Source: Pararhizobium polonicum (lineage in GTDB: Bacteria; Pseudomonadota; Alphaproteobacteria; Rhizobiales; Rhizobiaceae). Taken from it: a stretch of DNA of 39,594 nt. The stretch covers positions 1 to 39,594 of the forward strand of contig NZ_CM004504.1 in the NCBI RefSeq assembly GCF_001687365.1, in the 5' to 3' direction. The notes under the pieces were generated by a model. It saw nothing but the letters and a program-made list of their open reading frames with translations, was not told the DNA's origin and ran no database searches. Both the position numbers and the translations under genes were made by a program. This document shows, in pieces, positions 33,396 through 39,594 of this stretch. How positions within the stretch are numbered: the first letter of the stretch is position 1; the number at the start of each line of letters is the position of its first letter.

Positions 33396-33973
33396 TACGT
33401 CTTTTTCTCCGATGAAGGATGGCCATAGCGCTTGTCCCGATAGGCATCGCGCGCATTTGCGATCTGCTCCAGAAGAAACTTCTCTGGAGAGCCTGAAATC
33501 AGTTTCCTGCGAGACCGTTCTATAAAAGCTTCGAGTTCTTCTATGAAATTGTAATCACTCGTTTTTCGGGGCTGCCCAACTTTGGCGAGTTTCCAATACG
33601 GAGTATCCATCGCTTCCCGCAGCCGGTGGCTTTTCTCCCTGTCATAAACAACGGTGTTCCCATCGGCCGACAGTTTCAGGCGTGTGTAGGCACACAGCCA
33701 TGTCTTCAGGTCGAGCTTGGCTTTTTCGTCATCAACGGCCGCTAGTAGCTGGTTTGGCAAAGCCGTATTTTTATGTTTTCCGAAATGCTCAATGACCCGC
33801 ACGGCGCATTCATGCACCAGCTCTTTTGAGAAGGTTGTGCGAGATGCGACGATGCTTTGCCCCAGCACCTTTTTCGGAGCTGCTTTCGGAACCTCGGGTA
33901 TGAGGCTCGCCTTACCCTTTTTGAGACTGTCGATGATTTTCAGGATCGGCCTGTTATGATCAATCGACGACAT
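33395..33973 (-). CDS. Unrecognised 192-aa protein of the ImmA/IrrE operon
   Basis: This 192-residue basic protein has a Lys-rich N-terminal region (about residues 1-45), a helical middle (KELVHECAVRVIEHFGKHKNTALPNQLLAAVDDEKAKLDLKTWLCAYTRLKLS) and a Lys/Arg-rich C-terminus. No known domain is visible; the charge would suit nucleic acid binding. The ATG has TAGGAAG upstream and lies 25 bp after the metallopeptidase gene; the stop overlaps the next start as TAATG. Its function must be read with its neighbours. Confidence 0.75.
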   Translation of the reverse strand: MSSIDHNRPILKIIDSLKKGKASLIPEVPKAAPKKVLGQSIVASRTTFSKELVHECAVRVIEHFGKHKNTALPNQLLAAVDDEKAKLDLKTWLCAYTRLKLSADGNTVVYDREKSHRLREAMDTPYWKLAKVGQPRKTSDYNFIEELEAFIERSRRKLISGSPEKFLLEQIANARDAYRDKRYGHPSSEKKT

Positions 33974-33998
33974 GATTTCTTCCTATCTTGCAAGGTGA

Positions 33999-35195
33999 TC
34001 ACTTCCGCGATGGGAAGGGCAAAATCGTTGATGCTTCACCGGTGGTGCGATCTGTCACGGTTTCACGCAGCTTCAGCCCTATGACTTCCGCATTTCTTGA
34101 GAACCATCCTGGCGGCAAGGCGGTAAGATTTTCTATGTCGCCGGCCTTCATGGTGAATTCTACGCTCAGGAGGTCGGATTTGCTGCGCACGGCAGAGTCG
34201 ACGATCAACTGCAGGGCGTTGGCAAGAACTGTCGGCTCCGAGATCGGCCAGTTCTTGTCCAGAGGCTCTTCCCGGCTCCATCCCTTGGCCGAATACAGCT
34301 TATAAAGTGATGTTGCATGGTCTGCGGGGATGATATCCAGATCCGAAAGGCGCCGGATCTGCGCCTTTACCGAAACCCGCCAGCGCTCCTTCAGGGACAG
34401 CAGAGACGCAAGCGACGCGCTCTTTACCTCATAGGAATATGTCGTTGCGGGCATCAGGAATGCGCTCGCAAACCGAAACGCCTGGCGCTCGATCTCCTTG
34501 AGGTCCTTTTTCAGCTCTTCCTCGCTCACGTGGCGATGCAGGATCGCGTGGCCGAGTTCGTGCGCAGCATCCATCTGCCGGCGCGGGAACGACATCTTGT
34601 CCGTCGATAGCAAAATATGCGGCCGATTGCCCCCTTGAGCCCAACTGCACAGACCATCCAGCTTGGATGTTCCCATTTCAATGGAGCCGACAATGCATCC
34701 AACGCGTTCGAGCAGCGGCATCATATCGATGCACGGGCCATCCCCGACGCTCCAGTGGGTGCGCAGGTCAGAGGCGATCTGCTCGATGTCCTCGTCGCGG
34801 AGCTGCTTGTAGGACGCACCATGCAATACGTCTGGAATATCGACCTCCGGGAAATCCACGTAATGTTCCACGATGCTGCTGATCTCCTGCAGCCAATGCA
34901 TCTGGGATTCCTGGTAGTTCAGATCTTTCACCAAGGTCGATGCCAAGGTCCGATAAAACAGAGGCCGGTCGCTGTTGGCGACCGGTCTAAGAAAAAACTC
35001 TCTGCGAACGTGAAGGTGAGCTGCCAACTCAGCTAAGGCATCGGCATCAGGGGCGCTGGTCCCGTCCTCCCAGCGGGTGACGGTGCTGGGGTTGACGCTG
35101 ATCAGGGTGGCCAGTGCCTTCTTGCTTAAAATTCGCCGTGCTGCTCTCGCCTCGATCAATCTTTCAGGGACGAACCCCGGAGTTCCTACACGCAT
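33999..35195 (-). CDS. XRE HTH-ImmA/IrrE metallopeptidase regulator
   Basis: This 398-residue protein has an N-terminal XRE HTH (RLIEARAARRILSKKALATLISVNPSTVTRWEDGTSAPDADALAELAAHL, residues 12-61) and an ImmA/IrrE (M78) zinc peptidase domain with HELGH at 212-216 and the third ligand Glu in EIERQAFRFASAFLMP (234-249). Such proteins cleave or sense a repressor and switch on stress, phage or mobile-element genes; some are antitoxin-like. The ATG has GGAAGG upstream. It is the second gene of a four-gene operon and is likely the sensor or switch for the other three products. Confidence 0.92.
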   Translation of the reverse strand: MRVGTPGFVPERLIEARAARRILSKKALATLISVNPSTVTRWEDGTSAPDADALAELAAHLHVRREFFLRPVANSDRPLFYRTLASTLVKDLNYQESQMHWLQEISSIVEHYVDFPEVDIPDVLHGASYKQLRDEDIEQIASDLRTHWSVGDGPCIDMMPLLERVGCIVGSIEMGTSKLDGLCSWAQGGNRPHILLSTDKMSFPRRQMDAAHELGHAILHRHVSEEELKKDLKEIERQAFRFASAFLMPATTYSYEVKSASLASLLSLKERWRVSVKAQIRRLSDLDIIPADHATSLYKLYSAKGWSREEPLDKNWPISEPTVLANALQLIVDSAVRSKSDLLSVEFTMKAGDIENLTALPPGWFSRNAEVIGLKLRETVTDRTTGEASTILPFPSRK

Positions 35196-35226
35196 GCATT
35201 TCCTTCCCCGGCTTTATCAGCACGGG

Positions 35227-35943
35227 TCACTTCGTATCTCGGTCGTTGTCATTGTCGCCATCAGGCCGTTCCGGCGGCACAAACGGTTTGATCGTCTTCT
35301 TCAGGCTGATGACAGGTGCCTTCGCGCCAGTCCCAGACGACGGCGCCGGGGCAATTACCGGCTCATCGGCATAGCCTTCAAGGTATTTGTCGAGCGGTTC
35401 GTAAAAAAGATACTGTTCATAACCAGCATCGATCACGCCAATCGCGAATTCACTGATCTTTCCGGCCTGTTCACGATCACGAGCAACAAGAAGCAAAATA
35501 AGAATGTCACCAATCTTGGGGCCAGTTCCATCAAGGTCAAGCCGTGGTGAAAGGTAATAATTGAGCGTTACGCCAGCCTTGCGTGACATGTTCTTGACGG
35601 GCAGCGCCTTCGGCTCAGGTATAGCGGCAAGGCCGAAAATGACCCCCTGCCCATTCACTTCAAATCGCATGAAAGGCTGGAAGATTTTCAGATCGGTAAA
35701 CGGAATGATTCCATTCTCGAGCAGTTTGCCACCATGGAGTTCGCAGGTTTCCCGAAACCCTTTTTCCATCATGCGAAAACGCGCCTGCCCTTCCAACTCC
35801 CGGCTTCCCCTGGGATCAAGTCCGGCATGATCGCGCACCATTGTGAAGGCTTTAAGTGCCGACGCACGTAGCCGGTCTTCCAAATCAAGAAAGAGATTCT
35901 TGAACAAGGCCGGCGGGAACCGTCTTTTGATATAGTGCTCCAC
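35227..35943 (-). CDS. Unrecognised 238-aa protein, first gene of the ImmA/IrrE operon
   Basis: I recognise no family. The start is unsure: the open frame reaches a TTG at 36027, but no ATG is available, and the GTG at 35943 has GGAG upstream and lies downstream of a promoter-like AT-rich segment with an operator-like palindrome, so I chose it. The 238 residues are mixed alpha/beta (FPPALFKNLFLDLEDRLRASALKAFTMVRDHAG...GVTLNYYLSPRLDLDG...DILILLLVARDREQAGKISEFAIGVIDAGYEQYLFYEPLDKYLEGY) with a polar Pro- and Asp-rich tail (PPERPDGDNDNDRDTK). It ends 31 bp before the metallopeptidase gene. Confidence 0.7.
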   Translation of the reverse strand: MEHYIKRRFPPALFKNLFLDLEDRLRASALKAFTMVRDHAGLDPRGSRELEGQARFRMMEKGFRETCELHGGKLLENGIIPFTDLKIFQPFMRFEVNGQGVIFGLAAIPEPKALPVKNMSRKAGVTLNYYLSPRLDLDGTGPKIGDILILLLVARDREQAGKISEFAIGVIDAGYEQYLFYEPLDKYLEGYADEPVIAPAPSSGTGAKAPVISLKKTIKPFVPPERPDGDNDNDRDTK

Positions 35944-35967
35944 AGTGCGCTCCGCATCGAATTGCAA

Positions 35968-35986
35968 AATACAGGATTTATGTATT
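35968..35986 (-). promoter_or_regulatory. Operator-like palindrome at the ImmA/IrrE operon promoter
   Basis: AATACA / TGTATT, perfect 6-bp arms with a 7-nt spacer, lies in AT-rich DNA about 25 bp before the chosen GTG start. It is a candidate binding site for the operon's own XRE protein. Confidence 0.5.
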
Positions 35987-36027
35987 AAAAAATTGCGTAA
36001 AGAGCAAGTGGGTATAATGATCCTCAA

Positions 36028-36402
36028 CCTATCATCACCGGAAACTCATGGGCACGTCTCTCCGTGACCAGGCTCTATTCCGCCGCGGCTGTGCCGCAGC
36101 TCCACGGAACCCCGGTTCGGGTTTCCGCCGACGAGCGGTGACGATCCTTCGTGCATCCGGCATCCTTGCCGGGAGATGACGCGCGATTGCGCGAGTTCGT
36201 TTGCCTGGTGGGGGAACCGAGGGCCTTGCCCTTCTCGCCCCCAAAATAGCCTTCCGCCCAGCTTCCTCCACTGCGCTTGCGCTGCGTTTCGTGCAGCTGG
36301 TTCCCCGCGAAGGCTATTTTCCCTCTCCAACCCACCGCTCGCGCGGCCCCGGGAAGCAGGACGAGGTCCTGCTTCGCAGTCCAAAAAGGAAAGGACAAGG
36401 GA
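36028..36402 (+). promoter_or_regulatory. Structured leader before the small plasmid genes
   Basis: This 375-bp stretch holds no supported gene. It contains a long-range inverted repeat AAAATAGCCTTC (36243-36254) / GAAGGCTATTTT (36309-36320) with GC-rich local dyads between the arms, and ends in AAAGGAAAGG before the 68-aa gene. In the 36243-36320 part the transcript could fold on itself. It may be a long 5' leader or promoter of the downstream backbone operon. Confidence 0.5.
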
Positions 36403-36609
36403 ATGTGCGAACCTACTTTCGAGGAATGGTTTTTCAGCTTCGCGGGGGAGCTGGCGCGACTCAACGGCGACTTGCCGGATTTCGATGCCGCCTATGACCG
36501 GTATTTTCCAGCCTACGAAGACGGTATTTGCGGCGGTACATGCGCCCGTCACGTCACCGGGATCGGCTCGGCCGCCGTCTATGCCGACGAGTGGGAGGAC
36601 GCCGAATGA
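36403..36609 (+). CDS. Small acidic plasmid-backbone protein
   Basis: This 68-residue acidic, aromatic-rich protein begins MCEPTFEEWFFSFAGELARLNGDLPDFDAAYDRYF and ends with cysteines in GICGGTCARHVTG. The ATG at 36403 follows AAGGACAAGG. Its stop overlaps the next gene's start (ATGA), so the two are coupled. I recall similar short hypothetical proteins on alphaproteobacterial plasmids near ParB-like genes but can name no function; acidic small proteins of this kind can be DNA mimics, which is only a guess. Confidence 0.7.
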   Translation: MCEPTFEEWFFSFAGELARLNGDLPDFDAAYDRYFPAYEDGICGGTCARHVTGIGSAAVYADEWEDAE

Positions 36610-37181
36610 TGCGCTTCGCTCCCTCCCGCGAATTCTACATCCCGAGCGGTTCCGTTAAGATCGCCGACAAGGCTAGCGACGGCATTGTCTATATCTACAC
36701 CAGCCATAAGGGACGACCCGCTGCCATGGCCTTCCACGGCAAGGCCGCAAAGCCCGACTGGCATCATAGCTTTGCCAGCACCGAGGCCCGCGAACACAAA
36801 ATCCGCGAGCATTTCGAGGGGCGGCGGCGCTGGTCGGAATGGAAGCAGGAACGCCGCGACGAGCGCAAGAAACCCCACGGTTTCGAAGTCGGCCATGTCC
36901 TCTATGCCTCATGGGGCTATGAGCAAACCAATATCGATTTCTATCAGGTGACGAAGATCATCGGCGCTCACATGGTCGAGGTCTGCGCCGTCAGCCAGAT
37001 TTCCGCCGACAAGGGCGATGAGCCGTGGATGACCGGCAAGGTTGTTCCTCACCTCGATGCCTTCACCGGCAAGCCCATGCGCCGCCGCGTCAATGGACGC
37101 TCCAAATCCGTGCGCATCGACAATGTGCGAACCGCCTTCCTCTGGGATGGTCGCCCCATCAACTGGACCGGCTACGCCTGA
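36606..37181 (+). CDS. Conserved-looking 191-aa plasmid protein
   Basis: This 191-residue basic protein begins MMRFAPSREFYIPSGSVKIADKASDGIVYIYTS and has a His/Trp/Arg-rich middle (KPDWHHSFASTEAREHKIREHFEGRRRWSEWKQERRDERKK). A beta-rich C-terminal part follows (FEVGHVLYASWGYEQTNIDFYQVTKIIGAHMVEV). No catalytic motif is evident. The ATG overlaps the upstream stop by four bases; the ParB-like gene follows after 58 bp, so all three are probably one plasmid-backbone operon. Function unknown. Confidence 0.75.
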   Translation: MMRFAPSREFYIPSGSVKIADKASDGIVYIYTSHKGRPAAMAFHGKAAKPDWHHSFASTEAREHKIREHFEGRRRWSEWKQERRDERKKPHGFEVGHVLYASWGYEQTNIDFYQVTKIIGAHMVEVCAVSQISADKGDEPWMTGKVVPHLDAFTGKPMRRRVNGRSKSVRIDNVRTAFLWDGRPINWTGYA

Positions 37182-37239
37182 CGGCCGCTCCCCTCCCCCA
37201 CTGACATTTTCCGATCACACCAACATGAGGACCATTCCC

Positions 37240-39309
37240 ATGAACGCTATCACTGTATCCGAAACCGCCGTTGAAGCTGTCGCCGCCGAGATCGAGGACA
37301 ACGCCCCCGGCATCACCTATCTGTCATCGGACACCAAGGAAATTCCGCTTTCCCGCCTTGTTCCAAGCCCCGCCAACGTTCGGCGCTTCAATGCCGCCGT
37401 CAATGTCGGGGAACTGGCCGACAGCATCGAGGCGCATGGCCTGATCCAGAACCTCACCGTCCGGAAGGCGAAGCGCGGAAACAAATATGAGGTTGTCGCC
37501 GGTTCCCGCCGCCTTGCCGCTCTCACCCTTCTGGTCACGCAAGGCCGACTGGACAAGAGCACGCTCATCACCTGCAACATTCGTTCCGGTGACGACAGCG
37601 ACACCGAGATTTCCCTTGCCGAGAACACGCAGCGCGAGGCCATGCACATCGTGGATGAGATTCTGGCCTATCGCCAGCTTGTCGAGGACGGCATGACTCC
37701 CGAGAACATCGCTGCCCGTTTCGGCCAGTCCGTCGCCACCGTGCGCCAGCGGCTTAAGCTCGCCAATCTCTCCCCTAAAATTCTAGGGGAATTGCGCGAG
37801 GACAAAATCCGTATCGATCAGGCCAAAGCGCTGGCGATCAGCGACGATCACGCCGCACAGGATCGGGCATGGTTCGAAACACAATCATGGAACCGTGACC
37901 CCTACTCGCTTCGCGCCATGCTGACCCGCGATCATGTCCGCAGCACCGACAAGCTCGCTCTGTTCGTCGGGATCGAGGCTTACGAGGCCGCAGGGGGTGC
38001 AACCATGCGCGACCTGTTTGCAGAGGCGGACACCACGTTCCTGACGGATCGGGCTCTTCTGGTGACGCTGGCGACCAGACAGCTTGAACAGGAGGCCGAT
38101 ACCCTCAAAATCAAGGGGTGGAAATGGGTGGATGCCGGACTCGATGCCTCGGCCATCCACAATGGCGGCTTTGCCCGTATCTTCCCGAAGAACAACGTTC
38201 CGGCCGCCCTCGAACAGTCCGAGCTTTCCATCTTGGCCGAGCGTTTCGATGAGATTGCGGGCCGCATTGAGGACTATGCCGAGGGCGATCCGGCCATTGA
38301 GGCCGACGAGGCTGAGCTTGCCGGGATCGAAAGCCGCATGGAAGCAATCCGCAGCGCTGCCAAGGTCTACGATAGCGAGGAAAAGGCGCTGGCCGGATGC
38401 ATTGTCACCATTAGCAGTGGTGGAACCCTGCAGATCGAGCAGGGCCTTGTCCGGCCTGACGATCTGGCGGCACTGCGTCTCTTGCGTAATCCGCACTCCG
38501 CAGAGCAGGCCGGGGAGGTTACAGAGAGTGGCGAAGCCGCTAGCGCCGGGAATATCCATGGTCTTACCGCTGGTTATGGCGATGACGATGGCAAGGCAGA
38601 GCAGGCAGTGACCTATTCGGCGGCGCTCATCGAGGAGCTGACCGCGATCCGCACCGTCGCCATGCGCAACGAGCTGGTGACGCGCCCGAACCTTGCCCTT
38701 GCCGTCATGCTCTATCCCTTGGTCCTGAAAACTTTCCTGACCGGGAACGGCTATTGGCGAGTTGGTGCAGCCGTCGAGATCAGCGGCCAATTGAAGGACT
38801 TGGTCCCGTCGATCAAGGAGCCGGAAGCATGCGCGGCGCTGACTGAATGGACCCGCATCCACGAAACATGGGGCTACAAGCTTTCCGGCGATCCCGGGGA
38901 CCTGTGGGAATGGCTGCTGGGACAGCCCCGGCATGAGCTTCTGGAACTGTTGGCCGTCGTCACCGCCGCCAATATCAATGCCGTCGAGGCCAAGCACGAT
39001 CACGACCGCGACCGCCTCGCCCACGCCGATCAGCTGGCCGCCGCCCTCAAACTCGACATGAACAGCCATTGGGAGGCGCAGGCTCCGTTCCTGTCCCGGC
39101 TGTCCAAGGCGCAGATTGCCGAGGTGATGAAGGATGCCGGTTGCGCGAAAAGCGCCATCAAGGCGGCAGGCAAGGCCCCGAAGGCTGAGGCCGTGGCGCT
39201 GGCGGAAAAGGCCCTTGCCGGAAAAGCCTGGCTCCCCGGCCCGTTGCGCTCGAACGTTGGTGATGAACAGAACAACCAAGACGGCCAGCAGGCTATCGCT
39301 GCTGAGTAG
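37240..39309 (+). CDS. Large ParB/KorB-like DNA-binding protein
   Basis: This 689-residue protein has a ParB N-terminal domain (IPLSRLVPSPANVRRF, VAGSRRLAAL box near 86-95, SLAENTQREAMHIVDEILAYRQL at 125-147). An HTH follows (TPENIAARFGQSVATVRQRLKLANLSPKIL, about 153-182). The remaining 500 residues form a long helical extension unlike the short C-terminal dimer domain of chromosomal ParB. Proteins of this type are common on alphaproteobacterial plasmids beside small unknown genes; they may regulate plasmid genes rather than partition DNA, as a ParA pair already exists at 1.4-2.4 kb. The ATG at 37240 is preceded by GAGG; an in-frame ATG at 37225 has no ribosome site. Confidence 0.88.
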   Translation: MNAITVSETAVEAVAAEIEDNAPGITYLSSDTKEIPLSRLVPSPANVRRFNAAVNVGELADSIEAHGLIQNLTVRKAKRGNKYEVVAGSRRLAALTLLVTQGRLDKSTLITCNIRSGDDSDTEISLAENTQREAMHIVDEILAYRQLVEDGMTPENIAARFGQSVATVRQRLKLANLSPKILGELREDKIRIDQAKALAISDDHAAQDRAWFETQSWNRDPYSLRAMLTRDHVRSTDKLALFVGIEAYEAAGGATMRDLFAEADTTFLTDRALLVTLATRQLEQEADTLKIKGWKWVDAGLDASAIHNGGFARIFPKNNVPAALEQSELSILAERFDEIAGRIEDYAEGDPAIEADEAELAGIESRMEAIRSAAKVYDSEEKALAGCIVTISSGGTLQIEQGLVRPDDLAALRLLRNPHSAEQAGEVTESGEAASAGNIHGLTAGYGDDDGKAEQAVTYSAALIEELTAIRTVAMRNELVTRPNLALAVMLYPLVLKTFLTGNGYWRVGAAVEISGQLKDLVPSIKEPEACAALTEWTRIHETWGYKLSGDPGDLWEWLLGQPRHELLELLAVVTAANINAVEAKHDHDRDRLAHADQLAAALKLDMNSHWEAQAPFLSRLSKAQIAEVMKDAGCAKSAIKAAGKAPKAEAVALAEKALAGKAWLPGPLRSNVGDEQNNQDGQQAIAAE

Positions 39310-39350
39310 TCATAAGCGGGAATGTAGCCCGTTTTCTCACAAACGAACAG

Positions 39351-39373
39351 AACCCGGCGCTTGCGTCGGGTTT
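39351..39373 (+). terminator. Terminator after the ParB-like gene
   Basis: AACCCGGCGC and GCGTCGGGTT pair (one G-U) and are followed by TTC. A weaker CGGG/CCCG hairpin with TTTT (39317-39335) precedes it. Together they end the ParB-like transcript. Confidence 0.65.
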
Positions 39374-39594
39374 CTGCGTGCAAAAAGATAGCAGATTATA
39401 ATCTGTTTATAAGCAGGAATGTAACTCGCGCGGGCTGGTTCACGCCGGGATCGACCCGGCCCAAGCCAGTTGAGAGGCGCCCGCGCCCCGCCTCTCAAGC
39501 TCTCCTCCCAGCCTTCCCTTTTTGAGTGAGCGACTGCTAAAGGCTGCTACTGCAGATTTGCACCTTGCAGAATCAGTGCGAATCGGAGTTTCCT
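39374..39594. other. Palindrome-rich, partly AT-rich end region
   Basis: No gene is seen. It holds the perfect palindrome CAGATTATAATCTG (39392-39405) followed by TTTATAAGCAG, words shared with the parA control region (CAGATTT, TTTATAA, AGCAG). A hairpin TTGAGAGGCG/CGCCTCTCAA with a 9-nt loop lies at 39470-39498. More CTGCTA and CAGATTTGC words occur near 39533-39560. It may belong to the replication or partition control region continuing outside the window. Confidence 0.5.

Noticed and set aside
37885..39279. A 464-codon minus-strand frame opposite the ParB-like gene
   Set aside because: The plus strand carries recognisable ParB and HTH motifs; the antisense frame shows no domain and is a GC-driven shadow.
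1..39594. tRNA, rRNA or riboswitch genes
   Set aside because: I saw no tRNA-like cloverleaf with a recognisable TTCGANTC arm, no rRNA segments and no known riboswitch core on either strand.

Overview
The window looks like part of a large, GC-rich alphaproteobacterial plasmid. The transfer genes follow the rhizobial Ti-plasmid plan (traA diverging from traD-traG around an RSF1010-like oriT). The replication, partition and long ParB-like proteins resemble those on sphingomonad and rhizobial plasmids. Sphingomonadales is my best guess, but no chromosomal marker is present to fix the taxon.

Layout. 1-3.2 kb: a maintenance module with a small CopG-like protein, a winged-helix replication protein, a palindrome-rich control region, ParA with a ribbon-helix-helix partner, and a RelE/HigA-type toxin-antitoxin pair. 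3.2-21.0 kb: a conjugation (DNA-processing) module. On the minus strand it reads NYN/OST-HTH protein, unknown 225-aa protein, TraD, TraG, a winged-helix protein and an MNT-HEPN protein; on the plus strand it has the TraA relaxase-helicase. oriT lies between the two arms at 17263-17292. traG is cut by an 8774-bp Tn3-family transposon (6301-15074). The transposon has 44-bp inverted repeats (43/44 identical) and a 5-bp target duplication AGAAT; removing it restores one uninterrupted 554-codon traG. Its cargo is two short-chain dehydrogenases, three regulatory or acetyltransferase genes and a secreted isochorismatase-like protein, placed between tnpR and tnpA.

21.1-36.0 kb is an accessory, defence-like island and the most interesting part. 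It holds (a) a ribbon-helix-helix/N4-cytosine methyltransferase fusion convergent with a McrB-like AAA+ ATPase and a PD-(D/E)XK nuclease, plus an HTH regulator with a palindromic operator; (b) a tightly packed operon of a MORC/MutL-like GHKL ATPase, an SF2 helicase and a PD-(D/E)XK-like nuclease; (c) a divergent four-gene operon of a HEPN protein, two unknown small proteins and a tyrosine recombinase, led by a 12-bp-arm palindrome; (d) a four-gene operon built around an XRE-ImmA/IrrE metallopeptidase with three unrecognised proteins.

36.0-39.6 kb returns to plasmid backbone: a structured leader, two small plasmid genes, a 689-aa ParB/KorB-like protein and a palindrome-rich AT-biased end that resembles the parA control region. 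No trb/virB mating-pair genes are in the window, so self-transfer cannot be judged. The traG disruption suggests this copy may be transfer-impaired unless the N-terminally truncated product or a helper coupling protein suffices.
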